From Pectobacterium zantedeschiae (lineage in GTDB: Bacteria; Pseudomonadota; Gammaproteobacteria; Enterobacterales; Enterobacteriaceae), in assembly GCF_004137795.1 (NCBI RefSeq), contig NZ_NWTM01000002.1:546289-610288 (forward strand): a stretch of DNA of 64,000 bases. The letters are read 5' to 3'. The stretch's first letter is position 1; each line of letters begins with the position of its first letter. The notes beneath the pieces were generated by a model that saw only the letters and a list, made by a program, of their open reading frames with translations, was not told the DNA's origin and searched no databases. The translations under genes and the position numbers were made by a program. Below are positions 21,817 through 30,559 of the stretch, in pieces.

Positions 21817-22800
21817 TTACTGTGATAATCCCGACACGCTGTAATTCGCCGGGAGCCAGCGGTAACCGTTGGTGGTGCCATTGCGTTCCAAGCGTGTACC
21901 TACGTGGCCGATTCCGGGGAAGGGCAGGTGAGCGCCCGCGACCCAATAACCCTGACTCGCTGCGTCGGCCAGCGCTTTATTACGGGATTCCGTCGCCTGA
22001 TCCATATTCGAGTCAAAGCTGATAGTAGTGGCTGGTAAGCTCATCTGTACCGCTTCCGCGTGAATGATGTCTCCCCATACCAGCAACTTTTTCCCCTCGC
22101 TCTCGACCATAAACGAAGTGTGCCCCGGCGTATGTCCCGGGCTTGGAATTGCAGTTATGCCAGGTAGAAGTGCTGTCTGCTGGGCCGGGAAGGTCTTCAG
22201 CTTGTTCCCTTTCTTAATCGTATCAAAGATGTTTTGTACGCGTTGGAATGCGGCCTTTCTGCCTTCTGGCGCATTCTTCAGGTTTTCCGGGCTGAGCCAG
22301 AAGTCGGTTTCTGGTTGGCTGACATAAACGGTGGCATTCGGGTAGTTCAGCTTATTATCTTGTACTAAACCGCCAAAATGGTCGCCGTGCAGGTGGGTCA
22401 TCAACACGGTATCAACCTGCTCAGGTTTGTAACCTGCCGCAATCAGATTTGGCAGCACTTTTCCTACCGTAGGATTGCTCTGTTTACCGTTGCCTGTGTC
22501 GATCAGAATCAGATGCTTTCCGGTATTGACTAAATAGGCGTTGATCGATGTTTCAACCTGCGGGGTTAGCGCTTTTTCCGCCAACAGTTCGGTGATTTTT
22601 TCCGGTGGGGTGCGCTGCAACAGTTTATCCATCGACATGGTGTTGGTGCCGTCAGACAGGGCAGTGACTTCAAACTGTCCGAGCATTATGCGGTAATAGC
22701 CCGGCTGGGTTTTAACCTGGGCGATATCCTGTGCCTGCGCAAACGCAGGCACAAATGCACAAGAGGCGAGTAATAAGGATAATGGTTTCAATAACTTCAT
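21817..22800 (-). CDS. Periplasmic MBL-fold metallo-hydrolase (paralogue 2)
   Basis: 327 residues, signal peptide LLKPLSLLLASCAFVPAFAQA, then YRIMLGQFEVTALSDGTN. Zinc ligands: MTHLHGDHFGG, PSPGHTPGHTS, VWGDIIHAE and GAHLPFPG. It shares most of its length with the 19781-20770 protein, including the GYRWLPANYS C-terminus, so the pair arose by duplication, with divergence in the middle (about 190-225). It converges on the LysR gene with 15 bp between stops. Substrate unknown. Confidence 0.85.
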   Translation of the reverse strand: MKLLKPLSLLLASCAFVPAFAQAQDIAQVKTQPGYYRIMLGQFEVTALSDGTNTMSMDKLLQRTPPEKITELLAEKALTPQVETSINAYLVNTGKHLILIDTGNGKQSNPTVGKVLPNLIAAGYKPEQVDTVLMTHLHGDHFGGLVQDNKLNYPNATVYVSQPETDFWLSPENLKNAPEGRKAAFQRVQNIFDTIKKGNKLKTFPAQQTALLPGITAIPSPGHTPGHTSFMVESEGKKLLVWGDIIHAEAVQMSLPATTISFDSNMDQATESRNKALADAASQGYWVAGAHLPFPGIGHVGTRLERNGTTNGYRWLPANYSVSGLSQ

Positions 22801-22965
22801 TTGTTGTTGTCCTTGTTAATAATGAAACATAAAAAGCAGGTGAAATCGTAACAACAGATTGATTATTGACGCACACGTTGAATTACTCAACTGCCCTCGG
22901 CTTGGCGTGTTTCCGATGAATGGATTGCAGCGTCGCCGCCGTCCTGCAATGCGGAGGATTTAGGG

Positions 22966-22971
22966 TATAAT
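22966..22971 (+). promoter_or_regulatory. Likely -10 box for queE
   Basis: A perfect TATAAT 31 bp before the queE start (GGGTATAATGCATTTT). I cannot place a good -35 at standard spacing, so the promoter call is partial. Confidence 0.5.
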
Positions 22972-23002
22972 GCATTTTTAAGTGAGCGAGACAGTGAAAA
23001 AC

Positions 23003-23674
23003 ATGCAGTACCCGATTAATGAAATGTTCCAGACGTTACAGGGCGAAGGCTATTTTACCGGTGTGCCGGCGGTGTTTGTGCGCCTGCAAGGGTGCCCGGT
23101 CGGCTGTAGCTGGTGCGATACTAAACACACCTGGGACAAACTGGCAGAGCGAGAAACCTCATTGGATCAGGTGCTGGTAAAAACGGAAGAAAGTGATGCC
23201 TGGGGCGCGGCGAGTGCGGACGATATTCTGTCACTGATGGCGCAGCAGGGTTACACCGCACGTCACATCGTCATCACTGGTGGCGAGCCCTGCATCCATG
23301 ATTTGGCGCCGCTGACGCTACAGTTGGAAAAGCAGGGCTTTAGTTGCCAGATTGAAACCAGCGGTACGCACGACGTGCGCTGTTCGCCCAAAACTTGGGT
23401 GACGGTATCGCCGAAGGTGAATATGCGCGGCGGCATGAAGGTGCTCGATCAAGCACTGCAACGGGCGGATGAAATCAAACACCCGGTGGCGCGTGAACGT
23501 GACATTGAGGCGCTGGATGCGCTGCTGGCACGGCTTGATGATGACAAACCGCGTATTGTGGCGCTACAGCCGATCAGTCAGAAAGACGATGCGACGAAAC
23601 TGTGTATCGTGACCTGCATCGCCCGCAACTGGCGGCTTTCTATGCAGACACATAAGTATCTGAATATCGCCTGA
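23003..23674 (+). CDS. queE: 7-carboxy-7-deazaguanine synthase QueE
   Basis: Radical SAM enzyme converting 6-carboxytetrahydropterin to 7-carboxy-7-deazaguanine on the way to queuosine in tRNA. The start MQYPINEMFQTLQGEGYF at 23003 matches E. coli and gives the same 223 residues; a GTG seven codons upstream is in frame but not needed. The cluster-binding cysteines are in the modified motif LQGCPVGCSWCDTKHTW, and VITGGEPCIHD is the SAM-contact strand. It stands in the E. coli position between eno and cysJIH, near queD. Confidence 0.97.
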   Translation: MQYPINEMFQTLQGEGYFTGVPAVFVRLQGCPVGCSWCDTKHTWDKLAERETSLDQVLVKTEESDAWGAASADDILSLMAQQGYTARHIVITGGEPCIHDLAPLTLQLEKQGFSCQIETSGTHDVRCSPKTWVTVSPKVNMRGGMKVLDQALQRADEIKHPVARERDIEALDALLARLDDDKPRIVALQPISQKDDATKLCIVTCIARNWRLSMQTHKYLNIA

Positions 23675-23722
23675 TATCAGGGGGCGTGAGAGAAGGATCT
23701 TCACGCCAGACTACAACTGCAT

Positions 23723-24085
23723 CTACTCGCCTTTATAGACGCAGCCTGCGGTACAGGTTTCTTTCACCATCACGGCGCTGAGCAGCGGTAATGTTGGCTT
23801 CAGCTGTTGCCAGATCCAGTGTGCCAGTACTTCGCTGGTCGGGTTTTCCAGACCGGGGATCTCATTCAGATAGTGATGATCCAATCGTTCCCATGTCGGC
23901 TTGAACGCGGCTTTCAGTTCAGAGAAATCCATCACCCAGCCGGTATACGGATCGACTTCACCGGTAATTTCCAGTCTCACCATGAAAGAGTGCCCGTGCA
24001 GTCTCCCGCATTTGTGGCCTTCCGGCACGTGAGGCAAATGATGTGCGGCTTCAAACTGAAAATCTTTAAATAGTGTAGTGACCAT
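23723..24085 (-). CDS. queD: 6-carboxy-5,6,7,8-tetrahydropterin synthase QueD
   Basis: Converts dihydroneopterin triphosphate to 6-carboxytetrahydropterin, the step before QueE. 120 residues, matching the family. Zinc histidines appear in [24 protein letters not shown], split as FEAAHHLPH and GRLHGHSF; the catalytic cysteine is in GHKCGRLHG, and [16 protein letters not shown] is the usual substrate region. It converges on queE with 48 bp between stops. Its leader holds two hairpins. Confidence 0.96.
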   Translation of the reverse strand: MVTTLFKDFQFEAAHHLPHVPEGHKCGRLHGHSFMVRLEITGEVDPYTGWVMDFSELKAAFKPTWERLDHHYLNEIPGLENPTSEVLAHWIWQQLKPTLPLLSAVMVKETCTAGCVYKGE

Positions 24086-24103
24086 AGCGATGTTCCCGGT
24101 TTC

Positions 24104-24156
24104 GTTCTGAAAAAGGGGCTTTCAGAACATAGTATGCAAAAAACCGTCGCATACTA
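24104..24156 (-). promoter_or_regulatory. Two perfect hairpins between the GH28 gene and queD
   Basis: On the minus strand, in the direction of queD, come TAGTATGC / GCATACTA (loop of 11, including a T6 tract) and then GTTCTGAAA / TTTCAGAAC (loop of 7). They lie 18 to 71 bp before the queD ATG and just after the GH28 stop. They could end GH28 transcription or act in the queD leader; no known riboswitch consensus is recognised. Confidence 0.55.
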
Positions 24157-24167
24157 CCCGAAAGTAC

Positions 24168-25502
24168 TTATTCTTCCAACTGCACGATCGCGGTGTGATG
24201 CCAGCCTGATGGCAGCGGATCGGGGCGGTGGATTGTCATGTGGCTGGTGGTCAGGTTCAGGACGCCGCGGGCAAAAAGTGCGGGCATACCGTCTGGATAA
24301 TGCTCGACGCCGAAGGCGCGGCCCGTTGCAGGATCGACCCGATACGCATTATCCAGCCCCATCCCTGTCGGGCGCTCTGGATTGCAGGGTGGGCGCACAT
24401 CGTACATGCCCTGTTCCGGTGAATCGCTCTGCTGCTGTTCAAGGTGTATGGCGTGGAAGTGGATATCGCGGATGTAGCCTGCGGGCGTGCTGTGTAGGTT
24501 AATCGCCCCTTCGCTGATCCCTGCGATCTGGGAAAATTGTACTGCTTCGATCCGGCCCGGTTCGATGGCGGGATCGCGATAGCGCACAGAGATAAAGATC
24601 GGATCGGCTTTACCCCAGTGGCAGGGATGTGCTGCAACACACTGGAATGTGATGTTGTTGAATTGCAGGCGTCGGAATGTGCCACCATCGCGGGAGATTA
24701 GACCGATGGCGCGGTTAGTCTCGTAAATAGCGCAGTTGCTGACGGAGATGTCTTCGATATCGGCAAAGGTTTCGGTGCCGATTTTCAGCGCGCAACTCTT
24801 GGAACGCAGCAGGCAGTTACTGATGACAACCTGCCGAACCTTACGTTGCAGGTGGGGCGGCTTATGGGTGGTTTTGATGCATAGTGCATCGTCGGCGGCG
24901 CTCAATGAACAGTTGCTGATTTGCACCTGCTGGCAGCTGTCGAGATCCAGCGCATCGGTATTCGCCATGCTCAGATCGTTATCAATCGTTAAACGTTCGA
25001 CGATGATCTGGCGACAGCTGACCAGATGTACGGTCCACATCGGAGCGTGTTCAATCGTAAAATCACACAGGCGAATGTGTTCGCAATCCTCAAAGACCAC
25101 AATGCGTGGGCGATGTTTTGCAGGCAGACGATAGCCTTGATCGTCATGTTCAGCAGAGAAATACGCATCGGCATTTCCCATGATCTTACCCTGACCGCAG
25201 ATCGTGATATTTCGCTGTTGATAGGCATAAAGAAACGCACGATGCGACAGCTCGGCCATGCTAATCGTCGTGGCCTGCGCAAACTGCTCATAGTCGCCGC
25301 TGACGATGAGCTCCGCACCCGCCTCCAACTGTAGACAAAAATTGGAAGGCAGCAGTAATCCCCCTAACAGATAGCGTCCCGGTTCCACCGTCAGCGTGCC
25401 ACCGCCCTGTGCCGCAATCCGATCGATAGCCTGCTGAAAAATGGCGGTATCCAGTGTGACACCATCAGCGGCGGGGGAGTATGACTGAATAGAGTGTTTC
25501 AT
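24168..25502 (-). CDS. GH28-family protein (polygalacturonase-like, cytoplasmic)
   Basis: Right-handed beta-helix protein of glycoside hydrolase family 28, which cleaves galacturonic-acid linkages in pectin or rhamnogalacturonan. It has 444 residues from the ATG at 25502. The acidic active-site blocks are present as MANTDALDLDS and AADDALCIKT. The usual GHG histidine block appears instead as ALKIGTET, and the RIK block as ISVRYRDP, so it is a divergent member. There is no signal peptide, so it should act inside the cell on imported oligomers. It is divergent from a TogB-like binding protein. Confidence 0.8.
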   Translation of the reverse strand: MKHSIQSYSPAADGVTLDTAIFQQAIDRIAAQGGGTLTVEPGRYLLGGLLLPSNFCLQLEAGAELIVSGDYEQFAQATTISMAELSHRAFLYAYQQRNITICGQGKIMGNADAYFSAEHDDQGYRLPAKHRPRIVVFEDCEHIRLCDFTIEHAPMWTVHLVSCRQIIVERLTIDNDLSMANTDALDLDSCQQVQISNCSLSAADDALCIKTTHKPPHLQRKVRQVVISNCLLRSKSCALKIGTETFADIEDISVSNCAIYETNRAIGLISRDGGTFRRLQFNNITFQCVAAHPCHWGKADPIFISVRYRDPAIEPGRIEAVQFSQIAGISEGAINLHSTPAGYIRDIHFHAIHLEQQQSDSPEQGMYDVRPPCNPERPTGMGLDNAYRVDPATGRAFGVEHYPDGMPALFARGVLNLTTSHMTIHRPDPLPSGWHHTAIVQLEE

Positions 25503-26051
25503 GATGAGATCCAATTTTGCCGTTCATGATCGCATTGCAGCACGTTTTAGGGCGTTCGGGAGGCTCTGACACGATGAAATCTGCGGAGCTTGGAGCGAGC
25601 TTCACAGCGCAGGGTATACGGCTTAAAAGAATGTGAAAGGCATAACGAAGAGAACGATACGGTGCTTCATGTCATGTGTGTTTCATCACGTTTTTACATC
25701 GCTTTCTTCCTTTTGCAGTGCACGTGGGATGGTTTTGTTGTTTTTGTGTTTCTTATTTGTGAATCAAATCTCTTTTTGGTGTGGTGTGTCGGTTAATGAT
25801 GTGAGACACCTCCCTGCTGCATCGGATAGGGCTCATCTTGTGTGGTTGAAATGCTTGCCAACGCCATGCGGTTATCAACATTTCTTCCGTCAGCCCCGCA
25901 AATCACGCGTTTTCCCTCCGTGGCGACTGGCGAGATAAAAAAGGTTCTGCCTATCTTGTCAGTGTCGAGAAATAAGGTCGTGTACCCTACCTGTTCTCAT
26001 CCATACGCCACACCAGACACACCACACAATAATAATGTCGTTGGGGGAAAA
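25503..26051. other. 549-bp divergent promoter region, no gene
   Basis: Lies between the GH28 gene and the TogB-like gene. It is T-rich in the middle (25690-25800). There is a half-match to a CRP site, TGTGAATCAAATCTC at 25758, and a half KdgR-like GTGTTTCATCACG around 25678. Neither is strong. The frame of the binding protein stays open upstream through part of it, but no plausible earlier start is seen. Confidence 0.5.
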
Positions 26052-27344
26052 ATGAGATTACTTGGACTGATTTTCATCGCCTTCTCTGCGCTCTGTTCGC
26101 TAGCGCAGGCTGCTGATCCAGTGGAATTACGCCTCTCCTGGTGGGGAGGAAACAGCCGTCACCAGGCGACGTTGACCGCGCTGGAAGCCTTTCAGAAAAA
26201 ATATCCGTATATCAGCGTAAAACCCGAATATACCGGTTGGGATGGGCACTTATCTCGTCTGACAACGCAGATTGCAAGCGGTGAGGAGCCAGATGTACTC
26301 CAGGTAAACTGGAACTGGTTGCCGATTTTTTCCAAGACCGGAACCGGTTTTTATGACCTGAATAAGCTGACCGATACGCTAAAATTGCAGGATTTCCCCG
26401 AAGATGCGCTGAAGCCAGCGACCATCGACGGCAAGGTGAACGCGATTTCCACCTCGCTGAATGCGTTGGTGATGTACTACAACACGGAAACCTGGAAGAA
26501 AGCCGGGCTGCCGTATCCCACCAGTTGGGATGAACTGTTCCATGCGGGCAAGGTATTTAAAGAAAAGCTGGGTGATAACTATTTCCCCATAGCTTCACCT
26601 GCGCAGGACAGCGGTGAAGGCGTGCTGGAATTGATCAACTATTACATGACGCAGAAATATCAGATCGGCATGATCGATGAGAAAAACAAACGCTTTAACT
26701 ACAGCGAGGCGCAATGGATCGAGGCCTTCCGCTTCTACAAGCGTTTGATCGACGAACATGTGATGCCGTCTTCAAAATATTACAACGCGTTTGGCAAAGT
26801 GGGGATGTATGAAACACGCCCTTGGATTAACGGCGAATACGGTGGGGCGCATCTGTGGATTTCGGTTGTGAAGAAATACGCCGATCCATTGGCGGCACCC
26901 GGCAAACTCGAATTAGGGCCGTACATCATGACGCCAGGTTCGGATAATTCCGGGCAGTTCTTCAAACCGTCAATGCTGTTTGCCATCAGCAAAAACACTA
27001 AACATCCGAAAGAAGCAGCGCTACTGCTGAATTTTCTGATGAACGATCCTGAAGGGGCGCTGCTGATGGGGACCGAGCGCGGTATTCCGCTCAGCCGCAT
27101 TGCCAGGCATACACTGGAAGAAAAGCAGAAGCTGGACACCAACGATCTGTCGGTTGCCGGATTATCTCTGGCGCTGCAAAAGCCGATGCAAACGCCCGTC
27201 TCTTCCTATCTTGAAGATCCCCAGCTTGCCAGCCTGATCCTGCAAACGATTGAACAGCTCGATTATGGCAAAAAGAGCGTCGAAGAGTCGGCGAAAAACT
27301 TCAGCAATTCTGGGGAGCGAATTCTGAAGCGGGTAATTCGCTAA
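26052..27344 (+). CDS. TogB-like oligogalacturonide-type periplasmic binding protein
   Basis: Family 1 extracellular solute-binding protein of an ABC sugar importer, 430 residues from the ATG at 26052, with a GGGGG Shine-Dalgarno and a signal peptide ending ALCSLAQA. The mature part matches TogB, the oligogalacturonide receptor of soft-rot bacteria and Yersinia, over its whole length: LRLSWWGGNSRHQATL, EYTGWDGHLSRLTTQIA, NWNWLPIFSKTGTGFYDL, MYETRPWINGEYGG and the end GERILKRVIR. No permease or ATPase gene is adjacent, so it either uses TogMNA elsewhere or is an orphan receptor with a related ligand. Confidence 0.8.
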   Translation: MRLLGLIFIAFSALCSLAQAADPVELRLSWWGGNSRHQATLTALEAFQKKYPYISVKPEYTGWDGHLSRLTTQIASGEEPDVLQVNWNWLPIFSKTGTGFYDLNKLTDTLKLQDFPEDALKPATIDGKVNAISTSLNALVMYYNTETWKKAGLPYPTSWDELFHAGKVFKEKLGDNYFPIASPAQDSGEGVLELINYYMTQKYQIGMIDEKNKRFNYSEAQWIEAFRFYKRLIDEHVMPSSKYYNAFGKVGMYETRPWINGEYGGAHLWISVVKKYADPLAAPGKLELGPYIMTPGSDNSGQFFKPSMLFAISKNTKHPKEAALLLNFLMNDPEGALLMGTERGIPLSRIARHTLEEKQKLDTNDLSVAGLSLALQKPMQTPVSSYLEDPQLASLILQTIEQLDYGKKSVEESAKNFSNSGERILKRVIR

Positions 27345-27382
27345 GCGAATGACTGGTTAAGATCGTTACTGACTAAGGTATT

Positions 27383-29080
27383 TTATTGGCCGGTGCGTGA
27401 CGCGAGTTCAGCCAACTGCTGTTGCAGGCTATCGGCTAACGCGCGTGGACGCCCGGCATCAAACATGACATGCATGCTCACCGGGTAATCCTGATGTTGC
27501 AGGCAGAAATCCTCCATCTCATGCCCAATACCATACAGCGCCTGAATATTGGTTTTGGCGATTTCCCGCAGCGTCCAGTTGTTCTCCACCTGTTTGCAAT
27601 AGTGAAGCGTAAAGAAGGCTTTCTGTGCGTGAACAAATGCACGGCAATACAGCGTCAGACCACGCCATTCTTGTTGCCAGCGCAGCCTGAGCGCTTCCGG
27701 CATTGTGTGTTCACGGGAAAATTGCAGTGCGGCCTGTTGGCACTGTTCCGCCAGCTGCCATGCCGCATCTTTCTCTTTCGCTATGTGATAAAGGTTCTGT
27801 GATGCCAGCTCTGCATGCTGTGGGTCGAATGTAATATCTTGCCCGGATCCCGGTAGCCAATGGTTACGGTTAAGCTGACCGTACAGACTCCAGATTGCCT
27901 GACCAAAGCTGGTTGGCAGCAGGCTGTGACGATGAAAAACGTGGTGACGCGTATATAGCGACAGAGAAATGGCCTGATGCGCCTGATCCAACAAGGTCTG
28001 CATCGTGTGCAGTACGCTATCGTCCGGCTGCCACTGATAGCGTGTCATTAACCACTGGGCAAACAGCGTACTCTCGTTTGTCGGTGCGGTCTGATTAGTG
28101 AGTAATCTGGAGCAGGCGAACAGCGTGAACTCGCTCAGTGTGCCGATTACGCTGTGATTATCTACGCCTTCCCAACTGATACGGCACAGTGCACTGACAA
28201 TCGCGGGATTTTTCTCCCGACACCACAGCAATCGCCCTTGTACCTCGGTGTAGCGCAGGAAGGGCAGATTGCCCCAGCCGACCTCTTCGCCAGCCAGATC
28301 CAGCTCGACCCAGACTTCACGCCCGTTAATGTCCAGCAGTGCTGGATTATTGGGAAATTCAGGCCAGAAGCGTTCCGGTGTGACTTTGATGGCGACGGAG
28401 ACGGATTCCGGTAATGTACGAATAGCGTTCAGAACATTACCGATATCCTGATGGCTGGCAGGAAATGCGCGCAATACCAGATGGCGCTGGTGATAATGCA
28501 TCACGCGGGCGACAGCGGAGAATAAGCGGTGATAGATCTGCTCGCTGGCGGCGTTGGTCGGCCAGTGCGTGGTGACGGGAACGACGCCGTTGATCTCATC
28601 GCCGGAAGGGGCGGAAAAGCGCAGCAGGCTGTCGCTGTTGGAGATCGCCAGCAGCAGACCACCTAGCCGCGGGATTTGCTGCATCAGCAGTTCGACTTTG
28701 GCGGCAAGGTAATCGCACCAAAAATCGGTATCCATACGAAGACTCTGTTTGTCGTCGAGTAATTCTGGGTGATGAAGTAGTAAATCAGTGGGAAACGACA
28801 GCTCTTTGCATTGCAGATACAGTGACAGCCCGTGTTCACGGCAGTGCGCTGCGACTTGATTCAGATAAACGCAGCGGGACCGCTGCTGGCTACTGATGCG
28901 ATCGTCAAAACGCGCGTTATTGTAGGCTTCTGGCGTCACCAGTTTATCCAGTAAATCAGCTGCACCTAGTACCAGCGTATTGAAACCATGTTCACGGGCG
29001 TAATCGATGACCGATATGACCTGTTTCCAGTGCCAAATATCCTGCGTATTGAGTTCCAGCGCGCGTCGTTGCCACATCAT
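27383..29080 (-). CDS. Unrecognised 565-residue protein, possible TIM-barrel glycosidase
   Basis: I do not recognise this protein with confidence. It has no signal peptide or membrane segments and looks cytoplasmic. The first 300 residues read like a TIM barrel (VISVIDYAREHGFNTLVLGA, LSLYLQCKELSFP, GREVWVELDLAGEEVGWG, LCRISWEGVDNHSV), with a loose resemblance to GH67-type alpha-glucuronidases and to beta-N-acetylhexosaminidase-like barrels. The last 230 residues are helical (LAEQCQQAALQFSREH). It converges on the TogB-like gene with a 38-bp gap. A role in processing pectic oligosaccharides is inferred from its neighbours alone. Confidence 0.6.
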   Translation of the reverse strand: MMWQRRALELNTQDIWHWKQVISVIDYAREHGFNTLVLGAADLLDKLVTPEAYNNARFDDRISSQQRSRCVYLNQVAAHCREHGLSLYLQCKELSFPTDLLLHHPELLDDKQSLRMDTDFWCDYLAAKVELLMQQIPRLGGLLLAISNSDSLLRFSAPSGDEINGVVPVTTHWPTNAASEQIYHRLFSAVARVMHYHQRHLVLRAFPASHQDIGNVLNAIRTLPESVSVAIKVTPERFWPEFPNNPALLDINGREVWVELDLAGEEVGWGNLPFLRYTEVQGRLLWCREKNPAIVSALCRISWEGVDNHSVIGTLSEFTLFACSRLLTNQTAPTNESTLFAQWLMTRYQWQPDDSVLHTMQTLLDQAHQAISLSLYTRHHVFHRHSLLPTSFGQAIWSLYGQLNRNHWLPGSGQDITFDPQHAELASQNLYHIAKEKDAAWQLAEQCQQAALQFSREHTMPEALRLRWQQEWRGLTLYCRAFVHAQKAFFTLHYCKQVENNWTLREIAKTNIQALYGIGHEMEDFCLQHQDYPVSMHVMFDAGRPRALADSLQQQLAELASRTGQ

Positions 29081-29293
29081 TTTTCTCCCGTTGCCACTGG
29101 CGTGAGTATCGCATTGATGCGCTATCGCAAAGGATAAATTCCTGGGGCGAACGCCAGAAATGTGAGCCTGTTCGCTAATGTCGATCGTCTAAGGCGGGGT
29201 TGGTGGTAGGATTTATCGTGTGAATGAATATCGTAGACAGATGATGGCGTGTGCTAGCCTGCGAGGAACAGGGGAGCAGAAGTTGCATGCCTG

Positions 29294-30034
29294 CTAAAAA
29301 CCTTCCAGTAGCCTTAACTGGCTGAACGTTAACGGGCGATAGAAAATGTATCCTTGAATCCCAATGGGATGGTATTTATTTAATCGATTCAAATCGGTGG
29401 CTTTTTCAACACCCTCACAGATAATATTTACCCCAAGAGGGATAAGTTTATTTAATAAGACTTTTAGTTTTTGTGATTTAGTCTCTTCTTTACCAATGCC
29501 ATCGATAATGGAACGATCAATTTTTATCGTATCGAAGTTAAACAAACTTAAGCTGTCTATCTGTAGGCTTCCTGCACCGAAATCATCTAATGAAATCATA
29601 AAGCCATAATTTTTGGCTTGGTTTAAAAAAGGTATTCCATCAATTAACTGTTGTCGTGTCGTTTTTTCACTGATCTCTATTTCGATGTTCTGTGGGCTAA
29701 CATTATGTATTAAACATTTCTGATATAAACTTTCCAGATAGAGTGTGTTATTAAAAAGTAAGTGTGACAGGTTGAATGATATTGTCATGCTGCTTTTGTT
29801 TTTTATTATCTGGCAAACCACATCAAACATAAAATCTGTTACTTGATCGATTGCTTTACACTTCTCAATTTTATCTATTGTTTGCTGGGTGGGTATGAGA
29901 GCACCTTCCGAGTTATAAAACCTGGCGAGGGCTTCATAGCGGAATATCTTATTTTTAGGGAGATGGATAATAGGCTGAAACTCTGCGGACAACCTAAGGA
30001 TTCTTCCATCGATATTCAATGTTGTTGTATTCAT
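29294..30034 (-). CDS. EAL-domain protein, probable cyclic-di-GMP phosphodiesterase
   Basis: Stand-alone EAL domain of 246 residues, cytoplasmic, with no sensor or membrane part. Catalytic blocks look intact: YEALARF (EAL), SFNLSHLL (Asn), IEIEISEK (Glu), SLDDFGAGSLQI (Asp-Asp), TIKIDRSI (Lys), CEGVEKATDL (Glu) and GIQGYIF (Gln). It should hydrolyse c-di-GMP to pGpG unless lack of a partner domain impairs dimerisation. The gene is markedly richer in A and T than its neighbours, hinting at transfer. It is divergent from the PilZ/HD-GYP gene. Confidence 0.87.
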   Translation of the reverse strand: MNTTTLNIDGRILRLSAEFQPIIHLPKNKIFRYEALARFYNSEGALIPTQQTIDKIEKCKAIDQVTDFMFDVVCQIIKNKSSMTISFNLSHLLFNNTLYLESLYQKCLIHNVSPQNIEIEISEKTTRQQLIDGIPFLNQAKNYGFMISLDDFGAGSLQIDSLSLFNFDTIKIDRSIIDGIGKEETKSQKLKVLLNKLIPLGVNIICEGVEKATDLNRLNKYHPIGIQGYIFYRPLTFSQLRLLEGF

Positions 30035-30559
30035 TTTACTGATTACTCACCCTCTCCATAGAAATAGGAATCCCATAACATTGCTCGTCTGGATTCTACA
30101 CAGCAATTTAGAATATTTGGAAATTGTTTTAAATGATCAATAATTTCCATTTGATAGTTTTTGGCTATCAACAAAAATTTAATGATCGTTTAAATCTATA
30201 TTGTTGTTGGTGTTTTATTCCATTAAATATATTTTTATTGGATTTTGATGTTATTAATTTTTGTTTGTTTGGGTTTAATGGTTATTTTGTTTGATTTTAA
30301 AGCGATTTCATGGGCGTGTGTGACCGTTGTGACTTCATGTCATCCTTGTTAGGATGATAAACGATGTGAAGATCGTCGTTTCGTAATGATAGCGGGGGAT
30401 AAACAATCAGGAATTGATACTGATTGGTATTTCATCCAGCAAGAGTAGGCATTTTTAAAAGCATTTAATCCTACGTGAGAATTCGTTTTTCTTAGAAATA
30501 AGAGACGTTCTCTTTGTGTTTTTTTTGGTATATACCATTGCGTTCATAGGGATCTTATA
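30035..30559. other. 525-bp AT-rich divergent region, no gene
   Basis: Separates the EAL gene from the PilZ/HD-GYP gene. Apart from its strong AT bias and a small hairpin at 30152-30170 (TGATAG / CTATCA), nothing is evident. Promoters for both flanking genes are expected here. The low GC continues from the EAL gene and stops near 30560. Confidence 0.5.

Noticed and set aside
24104..24156. preQ1 riboswitch before queD
   Set aside because: The stems do not show the small pseudoknot with A-rich tail known for preQ1 types.
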